Of a stretch of 64,000 nt of DNA, positions 35,598 through 44,590 are shown one piece after another. The stretch lies in assembly GCF_043769475.1 (NCBI RefSeq), contig NZ_CP171729.1, positions 1,426,001-1,490,000 on the forward strand, read 5' to 3'. The notes beneath the pieces are model-generated. The model had not been told where the DNA came from, did no database searches, and saw nothing but the letters and a program-made list of their open reading frames with translations. Made by a program: the position numbers and the translations under genes. This DNA is from Allomesorhizobium sp043769475. GTDB lineage: Bacteria; Pseudomonadota; Alphaproteobacteria; Rhizobiales; Rhizobiaceae. How positions within the stretch are numbered: position 1 is the stretch's first letter; each line of letters starts with the position of its first letter.

Positions 35598-36176
35598 CTA
35601 TACTTTCAATTTGACGTTCGGGTCGGCATTGATGTTCTCGATCTCGACGGCGATCTCGGCCGGCAAAATCTCATCCAGCGCATCGTCGATAGGTTCGCCG
35701 GCGAGGCGCAGCACGATGCGCTCCAGCGTGAAGATCACGGCAAGCACGCCGCCGCCGGCGAGCGGCAGATAGTCGAACGCGCCGGAAATGCCCAGCGACG
35801 GCAAGGTGGTGTTCCAGGTCAGGCTCATGAGCGCGCCGCCGTACCAGATCATGCCGGCCCCGAAGGCGAGAATGACCACGTCCGAGATCATGCGCAGGAC
35901 GCGCTTTCCGGATTTCGGCAGCACGTAGAGCAGCACATCGAAACCGAGGTGGTTGTTCTCCCGGATGCCGACAGCGGCGCCGAGGAAGATGAACCAGCTC
36001 ATCAGCATGACCGAGCCCGGCTCCGTCCAGCTCGGCGAGTCGTTCAGCACATAGCGGCAGAATACCTGCCAGGCGACGAAGGTCGTCATCAGCACCAGGC
36101 CGGCGCCGGCGAGCCACAGGGCGGCGTTGCTGAGGCGGGCCAGGAAATTGACGGCGGGTGTCAGGCTATTCGACAT
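35598..36176 (-). CDS. TRAP transporter small permease (DctQ family)
   Basis: 192 residues from the ATG at 36176 (GAGG 7 nt upstream); the frame opens at 36203 without a better start. Four hydrophobic helices: ALWLAGAGLVLMTTFVAWQVF with the following conserved YVLNDSPSWTEPGSVMLMSWF (the WTEE-like motif), GIRENNHLGFDVL, and two C-terminal helices. DctQ supports DctM in the membrane. Confidence 0.92.
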   Translation of the reverse strand: MSNSLTPAVNFLARLSNAALWLAGAGLVLMTTFVAWQVFCRYVLNDSPSWTEPGSVMLMSWFIFLGAAVGIRENNHLGFDVLLYVLPKSGKRVLRMISDVVILAFGAGMIWYGGALMSLTWNTTLPSLGISGAFDYLPLAGGGVLAVIFTLERIVLRLAGEPIDDALDEILPAEIAVEIENINADPNVKLKV

Positions 36177-36201
36177 AAGGGGCCTCGTCGAATTGGCGTT
36201 C

Positions 36202-36319
36202 ACCCTCCCTTATCGGGAGGGTCGGTGATTGAGCGAAGAGCTGGATGAACCGGGGTGGCGGCCAATATCCGCCACCACCCCGATGATTACCTTCGCCCCT
36301 CCCACAAGGGGAGGATAAG
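36202..36319. repeat. Composite intergenic palindromic element within the TRAP operon
   Basis: Three hairpins in a row: ACCCTCCC-N5-GGGAGGGT at 36202-36222; an imperfect CGGGGTGGCGG / CCGCCACCACCCCG stem at about 36251-36282; and a CCTCCC-N5-GGGAGG stem near 36299-36315. No gene. This is typical of repeated palindromes in rhizobial intergenic regions. Sited between dctP and dctQ, it could set the ratio of binding protein to permeases by stabilising the dctP end of the message. Confidence 0.7.
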
Positions 36320-36325
36320 CTGCGG

Positions 36326-37303
36326 CTACTGCACCGCCTTCACGTCCTCGACCATCTTCTTCAGCACATCGTCGGTGACATGCTTCTCATAAACCGGGGC
36401 CATGGCATCGATGAAGCCCTGCTTGTCCGGCGTCGTGAGCTGCGCGCCGAGCTTCTCGACGTTGGCGCGTGATTCAGCAACCTTGGCGGCCCAAAGCTCG
36501 CGTTGCTTGGCGACGCTATCCTTGGCTGCCTGCTTGAAGATCTCCTGATCCTCCGGCGTCAGCTTGTCGAACGCGGCCTTGTTCATCACGAACACCTCGG
36601 GAAGGATAGTGTGCTCGTCGAGTGAATAGTTCTTCGCCACCTCGGCATGCTTGGCGGTGTCGTAGCTCGGGAAATTGTTTTCCGCGCCGTCGATGACGCC
36701 GGTTTCGATGGCCGAGTAGACTTCGCCATAAGGCATCGGCGTGGCGTTGGCGCCGAGGGCCGCGACCATGTCGACGAAGATGTCGGACTGGATGACGCGG
36801 AATTTCAGGCCTTTCATGTCCTCAACCGAGTTGATCGGCTTGGTCTTGTTGTAGAAGGACCGCGCGCCGGCGTCATAGAAGGCGAGAACCACAAGGCCGG
36901 CCGGCTCGAAGGCTGCTTTGATCTGGTCGCCGATAGGCCCGTCCATGACCTTGTGCATATGGTCCTCGGAACGGAAGATGTATGGCAGAGCGGGGACGAT
37001 CGTCTCCTTTACCGTGCCGTTGAACGGCGCCATGGAGATGCGGTTGAGTTCGATGACGCCGGAGCGGACCTGCTCGATCGTGTCCTTTTCCTCGCCGAGC
37101 TGCGCGGAGTGGTACACCTCGACAGCGTAACGCCCCTGGGTGCGCTCCTTGACCAGTTCGCCGAAATACTCGACGCCCTCGACCGTCGGATAGCCGTCCG
37201 GATGCGTGTCGGACGATTTCAGGACCGTCTGGGCGTTCGCCACTCCGATCATCAGCGCAGCGGCAGCGACGGTCGCGGCCGCGAATTTGGTGAAATGCAA
37301 CAT
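36326..37303 (-). CDS. TRAP transporter substrate-binding protein (DctP family), uronate uptake
   Basis: 325 residues. Sec signal peptide (FAAATVAAAALMIGVANAQ, about 24 residues). DctP motifs: FGELVKERTQGRYAVEVYHSAQLGEEKD, MKGLKFRVIQSDIFVDMVAALGANATPMPYGEVYSAIETGVIDGAENN. The conserved Arg in KFRVIQSD pairs with a carboxylate of the ligand, consistent with a uronate. It follows uxaC by 30 nt. Ligand (glucuronate, galacturonate or an unsaturated uronate) is inferred from the operon. Confidence 0.93.
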   Translation of the reverse strand: MLHFTKFAAATVAAAALMIGVANAQTVLKSSDTHPDGYPTVEGVEYFGELVKERTQGRYAVEVYHSAQLGEEKDTIEQVRSGVIELNRISMAPFNGTVKETIVPALPYIFRSEDHMHKVMDGPIGDQIKAAFEPAGLVVLAFYDAGARSFYNKTKPINSVEDMKGLKFRVIQSDIFVDMVAALGANATPMPYGEVYSAIETGVIDGAENNFPSYDTAKHAEVAKNYSLDEHTILPEVFVMNKAAFDKLTPEDQEIFKQAAKDSVAKQRELWAAKVAESRANVEKLGAQLTTPDKQGFIDAMAPVYEKHVTDDVLKKMVEDVKAVQ

Positions 37304-37333
37304 GAAGTTCCTCCCTTGGATGTGTTGCTTCGG

Positions 37334-38743
37334 CTAGAGCCTGTAGGCGCGCTTTGCGAGCCCGTAGGCCAGTTCCTGCGCAAGCTCGTGCGCCTCGCTT
37401 TCGGCCAGGCGATGCTCGGCCACGAGACGTGCGAGAAATGCGCAATCGACCCGGCGCGCAATGTCGTGGCGTGCCGGTATGGATGGAAATGCCCTGGTGT
37501 CGTCGTTGAACCCGACGGTGTTGTAAAAGCCGGCGGTCTCGGTCGTCATCTCGCGGAAGCGGCGCATGCCCTCGGGACTGTCGTGGAACCACCAGGCGGG
37601 GCCGAGCTTAAGCGCCGGATATACGCCCGCCAGCGGCGCCAGTTCCCGCGCATAGCTGGTTTCGTCCAGCGTAAAGACGATGACAGTGAGATCAGGTTCG
37701 GTGCCGACACAGTCGAGAAGCGGCTTCAGCGCGCCGACATAATCGGTCCGGGTCGGTATGTCGAAACCCTTGTCGCGCCCGAATTTCTCGTAGATCGAAG
37801 GCGAGTGGTTGCGCCAGGAACCGGGATGGATCTGCAGCACAAGGCCGTCATCCAGGCTCATCTTGGCCATTTCGGTCAGCATCTGCGCGCGGAAGAGCCG
37901 GTGCTCGCGCTCGTCGGTGGAACCGCGGCGAATGCGGTTGAACAGTTCCTCGCCGGCGGCGTCGGATAGATTGGCGGTTTCGGCGGTCGGGTGGCCGTGG
38001 TCGGACGAGGTCGCGCCGAAACTCTTGAAATAGGCGCGACGCGCGCGATGGGCATCGAGATAGCCCTGCCATGTGCCGGTATCGCAGTCCGTGATCTCGC
38101 CAAGCTGGTCGAGATTGGCGGAAAAACCTTCGAAATCGGGATCGACTATCGAGTCCGGCCGGTAGGCGGTGACGACGCGTCCGGCCCAGCCGCTTTCGCG
38201 GATCATCCGGTGCCAGCGAAGATCGTCGAGCGCACCCTCGGTGGTGGCGATCACCTCTATATTGAAGCGCTCGAACAGCGAGCGCGGGCGGAATTCGTCG
38301 CGGGCAAGCAGTTCTGCGATGCGGTCGTAATGCGCGTCGGCAGTCCTGGCGCTCAGCGGTTCGGCGATGCCGAACACATCCGAAAGAACGTAGTCGAACC
38401 ACAGCCGGGTGGGAGTGCCGCGGAAAAGGAAAAAATTCTCGGCGAAGCGCCGCCAGATTTTCCGGCCGTCGGTTTCGACCGGGCTGCCGTCGGAGGTCGG
38501 CACGCCGAGTTCCTCCAGCCGAATGCCCTGGCTGAACAGCATACGGAAGACATAATGATCGGGAACGATGAGCAACTGCGCCGGGTCGGAAAAGTTGGCG
38601 TTCTCGGCAAACCAGCGTGGATCGGTGTGGCCGTGTGGGCTGACGATAGGCAGCTTGGCGACGCCGGCGTATAATTGCCGGGCGATCAGGCGCGCGCCCG
38701 CCTCGACGGGAAACAGCAGGTCCGGATCGATCAACGCGCTCAT
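37334..38743 (-). CDS. uxaC: Uronate isomerase (glucuronate/galacturonate isomerase)
   Basis: 469 residues from the ATG at 38743, matching the usual 470. Amidohydrolase-like TIM barrel: LPIVSPHGHTDPRWFAEN carries the metal-binding His-x-His, IATTEGALDDLRWHR, LQIHPGSWRNHS, and C-terminal AWWFHDSPEGMRRF with GFNDDTRAFPSIPARHD. It isomerises D-glucuronate to D-fructuronate and D-galacturonate to D-tagaturonate. A longer frame to 38791 is open and holds GGGAGG, 14 nt before the chosen start, so the ribosome-site evidence is weak. First gene of the uronate operon. Confidence 0.95.
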   Translation of the reverse strand: MSALIDPDLLFPVEAGARLIARQLYAGVAKLPIVSPHGHTDPRWFAENANFSDPAQLLIVPDHYVFRMLFSQGIRLEELGVPTSDGSPVETDGRKIWRRFAENFFLFRGTPTRLWFDYVLSDVFGIAEPLSARTADAHYDRIAELLARDEFRPRSLFERFNIEVIATTEGALDDLRWHRMIRESGWAGRVVTAYRPDSIVDPDFEGFSANLDQLGEITDCDTGTWQGYLDAHRARRAYFKSFGATSSDHGHPTAETANLSDAAGEELFNRIRRGSTDEREHRLFRAQMLTEMAKMSLDDGLVLQIHPGSWRNHSPSIYEKFGRDKGFDIPTRTDYVGALKPLLDCVGTEPDLTVIVFTLDETSYARELAPLAGVYPALKLGPAWWFHDSPEGMRRFREMTTETAGFYNTVGFNDDTRAFPSIPARHDIARRVDCAFLARLVAEHRLAESEAHELAQELAYGLAKRAYRL

Positions 38744-38806
38744 GTTTTCTGGAAGGCCCTCCCTGACCATCCGAAATCTGGTATGGATCAAGCGGTGTCA
38801 TGTCAA

Positions 38807-38831
38807 CATACAAAAAATATACTTTTGTATG
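38807..38831. promoter_or_regulatory. Perfect 9+9 bp palindrome between uxaC and uxuB
   Basis: CATACAAAA-N7-TTTTGTATG, AT-rich, in the 150-bp divergent gap. The symmetry and position between the two uronate operons suggest the operator of the FadR-type regulator encoded at 33527; it would control both directions at once. Confidence 0.7.
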
Positions 38832-38893
38832 ATGACTTTGCACCGGCGCTTGTGTAATCCCGGAGCCGATTTCGAGCTTCGGGAGGGGCAGGC

Positions 38894-40406
38894 ATGGCAA
38901 TTCGTGCGCCAATTGCGGAAGGTGGCGGGATGGCTGAACGCCTGTCCGGGCGATCGCTGAACCGGCTGCCCACAACTATCCTCAAATCCTCTTACGACCG
39001 TGCCCAGATCACTCCGGGGATCGTGCATCTCGGTGTTGGCGCCTTCCACCGCGCGCACCAGGCCGCCTATGTCGACGACTGTCTCGGTAACGGCGAAACA
39101 GGCTGGGGCATTGTCGGCGCTTCGCTGCGCAGCGGCGATACGCGCGATGCGCTCGAGCCTCAAGATGGCCTCTATACGCTTGCTGTGCGCAGCGGCGAGA
39201 CGGAGAGCCTGCGCGTCGTCAGCGCTATCCTGTCGCTGTTGGTCGCCCCGGAAAATCCGGCGGCGCTGCTCGATGCCATGGCCGATCCGCGAACCCGCAT
39301 CATCACGCTGACCGTCACCGAAAAAGGCATACCTGCGCAATGCCGCAGGCGATCTCGATGCTTCGCATCCGGACATCGTCGCCGATCTCGTCAATCCCGG
39401 CACGCCCAGAACCGCACATGGCTTCCTGCTCGAAGCGCTAGTTCGCCGCCGCGCTGCCGGAACGCCGCCGTTCACCGTGCTGTGCTGCGACAACCTTCCC
39501 GCCAACGGCGCGACGCTGCGCCGGCTGCTCGTTCAGTTCGCCCAACTGCGCGACGCCGACATGGCGCGCTTCATTCGCGACGAGGTGGCGTTTCCTTCAA
39601 GCATGGTCGACCGCATCGTGCCGGCGACCACCGACGCCGACCGCGCCCGCGTCGCCGCCGAACTCGGCGTCGCCGACGCCTGGCCGGTGATGACGGAGCC
39701 ATTCTGCCAATGGGTCGTGGAAGATAATTTTCCCGCCGGCCGGCCGGCATGGGAAAAATTTGGCGTCACCATGGTGCGCGACGTGACGCCGTTCGAGGAC
39801 ATGAAGCTCAGGCTCCTCAACGGCTCGCATTCGTCTATCGCCTATCTCGGCCTCCTGAGTGGCCACGAGACGGTGGCAGCGGCTTTTTCGGACCCGGCAA
39901 TTCGCAAATTCGTCGATGGCCTGTGGGCGGAGGCGATCCCGACGCTACCCGAAGGCGGCGGGCTCGACCCTCAGGCCTATATCGGAGAACTGGCGGACCG
40001 TTTCGCCAATACGGCGCTTGCGCACCGCACAGCGCAGATCGCCAACGACGGCAGCCAAAAACTGCCACAGCGCATTATCGCCTCGGCGCTGGAGCGCGTT
40101 GCTGCCGACGCACCTGCCAATCATCTGATGCTGGCCGTCGCAGCATGGATCGCCGCTGCCGAGGCGAGGGGAAATGCGCTTCCCGCCGGCCACTTCACCG
40201 ACCCGCTGGATGAAGGGCTTGCTGCGATTTTCTCACGCAAATTGTCAGCGCGCGACACCGTAGACGCGGTGTTCGATCTTGCCGGCTTCGCCAAGGGTTC
40301 GGCGCATCGCGGGCGGCTGGCGGAAATCACCGCGGCGCATCTCGAAGCCCTGCGCAGCAAGGGCCCTACGGCCGCGATGGCCTCACTTGATGGAGTTCGA
40401 TCTTGA
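38894..40406 (+). pseudogene. uxuB: D-fructuronate reductase (mannitol dehydrogenase family), frameshifted
   Basis: Restored length 503 residues. ATG 38894 has GGGAGG 7 nt upstream. First part: IVHLGVGAFHRAHQAAYVDD (NAD-binding), GIVGASLRSGDTRDAL. Second part: CCDNLPANGATLRR, TMVRDVTPFEDMKLRLLNGSHSSIAYLG (catalytic Lys and His region). The frame breaks at 39329: TVTEKG is followed by one extra A, after which YLRNAAGDLDASHPDI reads on to the stop. One base removed gives a perfect family match. It should reduce fructuronate to mannonate with NADH; adjacency to uxuA (overlap) supports UxuB over UxaB. Could be a sequence error or a recent mutation. Confidence 0.88.
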
Positions 40407-41581
40407 GACAGACCTGGCGCTGGTTCGGCCCCGACGATCCCGTAAAGCTCTCCCACATCCGCCAGGCCGGCGCAGTCGGCGTGGTCAGCGCGCTTCACCA
40501 CCTGAATGACGGCCGCGCCTGGCCGCAGGATGAGTTTTTTAAGCGCAAAGCCGAGATCGAGGCCGGCGGACTGACCTTCGACGTGGTCGAAAGCATCGTT
40601 GTCCACGAGGACATCAAGACCCGCACCGGCCGCTATCGCGAGCTGATCGAGAACTACAAGGCTTCGATCCGCGCGGTGGCCGCCGCCGGCATTGAGACCG
40701 TCTGCTACAATTTTATGGCGATCACCGACTGGACGCGCACGGATCTCGACTATCCGATGCCGCATGGCGGCACGGCCTTGCGCTTCGACATGGTCGAGTT
40801 TTGTGCGTATGACGTGCTTGTCCTGAAGCGCCCCGGCGCCGAAGCCGAACATCCGGCCGAGCGCATCGAGGCAGCCCGTGCGCATCTTTCCAAGATGAGT
40901 GAAAGCGATCTCGCGCGACTGGAAAAGAACCTGATCGGCTGGGTGCCGGCGCGTGAATTCATCTACGACCGCGACAGTTTCCGCCGCGCGCTCGCCGTCT
41001 ACGACGAGCTTTCGCGCGAAAATTTCCGCGATAATCTCATCTCATTCCTGCGCGAGATCGTCCCGACTGCCGAGGAGGCAGGCGTCAGGCTGGCGATCCA
41101 TCCGGACGATCCGCCGTTCCCGATCTTCGGCCTGCCGCGCGTGGTGTCGAGCGCTGAAGATGCACGGGCGATCCTCGCCGGCTGTCCGTCGCCGTCCAAC
41201 GGGCTGACGCTTTGCACCGGCTCCTATGGCGCGGGGCGGCAAAACGATCTGGTCGCAATGGCGAAAGAGTTCGCACCCAACATCCATTTCGCCCATCTGC
41301 GTAATGTCAAGCACGAGCCCGGCGGCTCCTTCCACGAGGCCGAGCATCTGGAGGGCGACACCGACATGATCGCCGTGGTCCAGGCGCTGATGGCCGAGGA
41401 GCGCCGCCGCAAGGCGGAGGGTCGCGCCGACTGGGAGATGCCGATGCGCCCGGACCATGGGCACGCGATCGTCGATGACATCGGCAAGAAGGTGAACCCC
41501 GGCTATTCCTGCATAGGCCGGCTGAAGGGGCTTGCCGAACTGCGCGGCGTGATGCGTACCATAGAGGCTTTCGGGGGCTAG
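40403..41581 (+). CDS. uxuA: Mannonate dehydratase
   Basis: 392 residues. TTG start overlapping the uxuB stop by 4 nt. TIM barrel: MRQTWRWFGPDDPVKLSHIRQAG start typical of UxuA (in shorter pieces: TWRWFGP, KLSHIRQAG), ETVCYNFMAITDWTRTDL, RLAIHPDDPP, LTLCTGSYGA with the metal Cys, IHFAHLRNVK with the metal His, and MRPDHGH. It dehydrates D-mannonate to 2-keto-3-deoxygluconate. Second gene of the plus-strand uronate operon. Confidence 0.96.
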   Translation: MRQTWRWFGPDDPVKLSHIRQAGAVGVVSALHHLNDGRAWPQDEFFKRKAEIEAGGLTFDVVESIVVHEDIKTRTGRYRELIENYKASIRAVAAAGIETVCYNFMAITDWTRTDLDYPMPHGGTALRFDMVEFCAYDVLVLKRPGAEAEHPAERIEAARAHLSKMSESDLARLEKNLIGWVPAREFIYDRDSFRRALAVYDELSRENFRDNLISFLREIVPTAEEAGVRLAIHPDDPPFPIFGLPRVVSSAEDARAILAGCPSPSNGLTLCTGSYGAGRQNDLVAMAKEFAPNIHFAHLRNVKHEPGGSFHEAEHLEGDTDMIAVVQALMAEERRRKAEGRADWEMPMRPDHGHAIVDDIGKKVNPGYSCIGRLKGLAELRGVMRTIEAFGG

Positions 41582-41602
41582 CCGAAGCAGGAGGAACAGC
41601 GG

Positions 41603-42631
41603 ATGGCGAAAACGCGCATAGCCGTCATCGGGCTCGGCATGGCGTCGGCGCCGCATGCCAAAAGCCTCGCCGATCTCGCCGGGCGTGTCGAGGTCGCCTA
41701 TGCCTACAGCCTGACGGAGGCGCGCCGCGCTGCCTTTGCCCAACAGTTCGGCTTTCCGGTTTCCGGCGATCTCGACGCCATCTTTGCCGACAAAACCGTC
41801 GGCGCGGTAATGTTGCTCACGCCGCCCAGCACCCATCTCGATCTGGTGCGGCGGGCAGCCAATGCCGGCAAGCACATATTGCTTGAAAAGCCGATCGAGA
41901 TAGGCATCGAACGAGCCGAGGAACTGGTCGCCGCCGCCGAAAGGGCAGGGGTGACGCTCGGCGTCGTGTTGCAGCACCGCTTCAAATCGGCGAGCGCCGC
42001 ACTGGCAAAGCTCCTCGCCGAGGGCCGGTTCGGCGACATCGTTGGCGCGTCGGCGCGGACCTACAATTGGCGGCCGCAGAGCTATTACGACCAGCCCGGC
42101 CGCGGCACGAGAGCGCGCGATGGTGGCGGCGTGCTGCTTACGCAGGCAATTCACACGCTCGACCTCCTGATCTCGCTTGCCGGCCTGCCGAAAGCGGTCT
42201 GCGCGTTCGCAGCGACCAGCGCTGTCCACCGGATGGAGACGGAGGACATCGTCGCCGGTGGCCTGCGCTACGCCAATGGCGCGATCGGTACCGTCAGCGC
42301 GACCACCTGCGCCTATCCGGGTTTTCCGGACCGGATCGACATCATCGGCACGAAGGGCACGGCGATGATCGAGGGAACGGCGCTGAAGGTTGCATTCCAC
42401 GACGGCACGGCCTTGGCTATCGGTGCGGAAGCGGGCCCCGGCGGTGCCGGCGCCGACCCGATGGCGTTTTCGCACGAAGACCATCGCTCCGTTCTGACGG
42501 ATTTCCTCGATGCTGTAGAAGGCGGGCGCGAGCCCAAGATTAGCGGTCGCGAGGCGTTGAAAGTGCATTGGCTGATCGAGGCGCTGCTGCGCTCGGCCAA
42601 GAGCGGCAGGGCGGAGGCCGTGGCGGAGTGA
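41603..42631 (+). CDS. Gfo/Idh/MocA-family oxidoreductase, uronate operon
   Basis: 342 residues. Rossmann part: IAVIGLGMASAPHAKSL, then GKHILLEKPIEIG with the catalytic Lys near 97; the alpha/beta C-terminal part has GGVLLTQAIHTLDLL with the active-site His. AGGAGG lies 6-7 nt before the ATG and 21 nt after uxuA, so it is in that operon. Substrate unknown; a uronate or its lactone is plausible from context only. Confidence 0.88.
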   Translation: MAKTRIAVIGLGMASAPHAKSLADLAGRVEVAYAYSLTEARRAAFAQQFGFPVSGDLDAIFADKTVGAVMLLTPPSTHLDLVRRAANAGKHILLEKPIEIGIERAEELVAAAERAGVTLGVVLQHRFKSASAALAKLLAEGRFGDIVGASARTYNWRPQSYYDQPGRGTRARDGGGVLLTQAIHTLDLLISLAGLPKAVCAFAATSAVHRMETEDIVAGGLRYANGAIGTVSATTCAYPGFPDRIDIIGTKGTAMIEGTALKVAFHDGTALAIGAEAGPGGAGADPMAFSHEDHRSVLTDFLDAVEGGREPKISGREALKVHWLIEALLRSAKSGRAEAVAE

Positions 42632-42708
42632 ACCAAGCGGCTGAAAGGCTGCAGCAATTCGGCAAGTCACGTCGGGGATCGCGTCGCGGCCTTATGCCGT
42701 TCGAAAGT

Positions 42709-43149
42709 TTACTGCGTGCCCCCCAGGGCGCGTCTGCAGGCGAGGTTGAGCAGGGCCGGGCAGCCGGGCATCTCTTCGACATTCGGCCATTGCGACCTGA
42801 AGCGTTCCTTGATGTTAAAATTCAGGCTCACGACGGTGTAGAAGTTCGCTCCGAACCTGTATCCGCGCGCGATGCTGACCCGGCCGTCGACGGTGGAGCG
42901 ATTTGCGGTCTGGACAAGCTCGATCCCCCTGATCGTTTCCGGATTCATTCTCCCGGTGACGGGAACGTCGGCAAGCGGGCCGAGGTTGGATCCGGGCGAA
43001 GGGGTTTTTCCGATGAGCGAAAGAAAGAACTGGACGAGCAGAATGTCGTCGACGGAACTGTTTTGGCCGTTGCGGCCAACCGAGGTATCCACGTTGTAGA
43101 AGACCGGAACGCCGGAAACGGGCGGTCTCGGCGCGAGTACATGAACCAT
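42709..43149 (-). CDS. Hypothetical protein, peptidoglycan-binding-like core
   Basis: 146 residues from the ATG at 43149, preceded by GGGGGA. The segment SSVDDILLVQFFLSLIG...DVPVTGRMNPETIRGIELVQTAN has the helix pattern and G-x-x-x-x-T-x-x-x-I of PG_binding_1 repeats, but divergent, so the resemblance is tentative. No signal peptide. It stands alone, antisense to the sugar genes on both sides, and looks like an unrelated insertion in this region. Confidence 0.5.
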   Translation of the reverse strand: MVHVLAPRPPVSGVPVFYNVDTSVGRNGQNSSVDDILLVQFFLSLIGKTPSPGSNLGPLADVPVTGRMNPETIRGIELVQTANRSTVDGRVSIARGYRFGANFYTVVSLNFNIKERFRSQWPNVEEMPGCPALLNLACRRALGGTQ

Positions 43150-43327
43150 CGCATCCCCCAAAGGCTCAGGCATCCCGTGGAAAGGCCGAAACGACAGTCA
43201 AGCCCACCGGCCGAATGCTGTCAATCTCAATCCGCCGATCGTCTGCCATTGACCGACGGCGCATTCCAAACAACTCTGGTACTCCCGCGGTCGATGCGAA
43301 GCGGAGCGATGGAGGCAATACGATCAG

Positions 43328-44575
43328 ATGAATGAACACGCGCGAAAACGGCGCGTCGCCTTGGTCGGCACCGGCCACCGCGGCGCCGGCACGTGGGGCA
43401 GGGAACTGCTCGCCAATTGCGGCCAATGGGTTGAGTTCGTCGGGCTTTCCGACCGGAATTCCATGCGGCTGGAGCGCGCCCGCGCGGCGATCGGCACGGC
43501 AGTGCCGATCTTCGCCGACCCTCACGCCATGCTTTCGGCGACCAAACCGGACATGCTGATCGTCTGCACCCGCGACGACACGCATGCCGAAATGATCGTG
43601 GCGGCGCTCGAAGCGGGCGTGGACGTACTGACTGAAAAGCCCATGACCACGACGGCGGAGATGTGCCGGCGCATCCTGGAAGCGGAGCGCCGTACCGGGC
43701 GGCGCGTCGACGTGGGTTTCAACTACCGCTTCTCGCCGACGGCGAAGGCCATCAAGAAAGTGCTGCTGTCCGGCGCCATCGGCGAAATCGTCTCGGTCGA
43801 TTTCCACTGGTATCTCGATGTCCAGCACGGCGCCGATTATTTCCGCCGCTGGCACGCCTTCCTCGCCCATTCCGGCAGCCTGTTCGTTCACAAGGCCACG
43901 CACCATTTCGACCTGCTGAACTGGTATTTGGCGTCCGACCCGCAGGAGGTCTTTGCCCGCGGGGCGCTCCGCCGCTACGGGCGCGCCGGCCAGTTCCGCG
44001 GCCCGCGCTGCAAGATCTGCCCGCACGCTTCGGTCTGCGACTTTCACATCGACATCGGCCGCGATCCCTGGCTCGACATGCTCTACGAAGAACCGTCGCG
44101 CGAGGACGGCTATTTTCGCGACGCCTGCGTGTTTCGAGAGGAGATCGACATCTTCGACACCATGAGCGCGGCGATCCTCTATGAAAACGGCGTCCAGGTT
44201 TCCTATTCGCTCAACACCTTCATGCCGATCGAAGGCCATCACCTCGCCTTCAACGGCACGAAAGGCCGTATAGAAATCCGCCAGTACGAGCGCCAGGCAT
44301 GGGAGATGCCGGACGAGGACGAGATTCTTGTGATGCGCAATTTCGGAGCGGCGGAGCGCATTCATATCCCCCATCAGCCAGGCGGGCATTTCGGCGGCGA
44401 CCTCGCGCTGCAAAATATGCTGTTTGCGCCCGGCGCGACCGATCCGCTTGGGCAGCGGGCGGGCGCCCGCGCCGGCGCGATTTCCGTCCTCACCGGCGTT
44501 GCCGCCGTCGAGAGCGCCCGCATCGGCCAGCCTGTGCAGGTAAAGCCGATGCTGGACGAGCCAAAATCAATTTGA
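43328..44575 (+). CDS. Gfo/Idh/MocA-family oxidoreductase with Cys-rich insert
   Basis: 415 residues, longer than usual. VALVGTGHRGAGTWGREL is the NAD loop, GVDVLTEKPMTTT has the catalytic Lys near 104, and FNYRFSPTAKAIK follows. An insert near 215-235 contains RCKICPHASVCDF with three Cys, a possible metal site, and then AVSYSLNTFMPIEGHHLAF-type strands. An aldo/keto reductase follows after 15 nt; the pair looks cotranscribed. Substrate unknown. A second ATG 4 nt later (43332) is out of frame, so 43328 is used. Confidence 0.87.
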   Translation: MNEHARKRRVALVGTGHRGAGTWGRELLANCGQWVEFVGLSDRNSMRLERARAAIGTAVPIFADPHAMLSATKPDMLIVCTRDDTHAEMIVAALEAGVDVLTEKPMTTTAEMCRRILEAERRTGRRVDVGFNYRFSPTAKAIKKVLLSGAIGEIVSVDFHWYLDVQHGADYFRRWHAFLAHSGSLFVHKATHHFDLLNWYLASDPQEVFARGALRRYGRAGQFRGPRCKICPHASVCDFHIDIGRDPWLDMLYEEPSREDGYFRDACVFREEIDIFDTMSAAILYENGVQVSYSLNTFMPIEGHHLAFNGTKGRIEIRQYERQAWEMPDEDEILVMRNFGAAERIHIPHQPGGHFGGDLALQNMLFAPGATDPLGQRAGARAGAISVLTGVAAVESARIGQPVQVKPMLDEPKSI

Positions 44576-44590
44576 TTGCAGGAGAATTTG

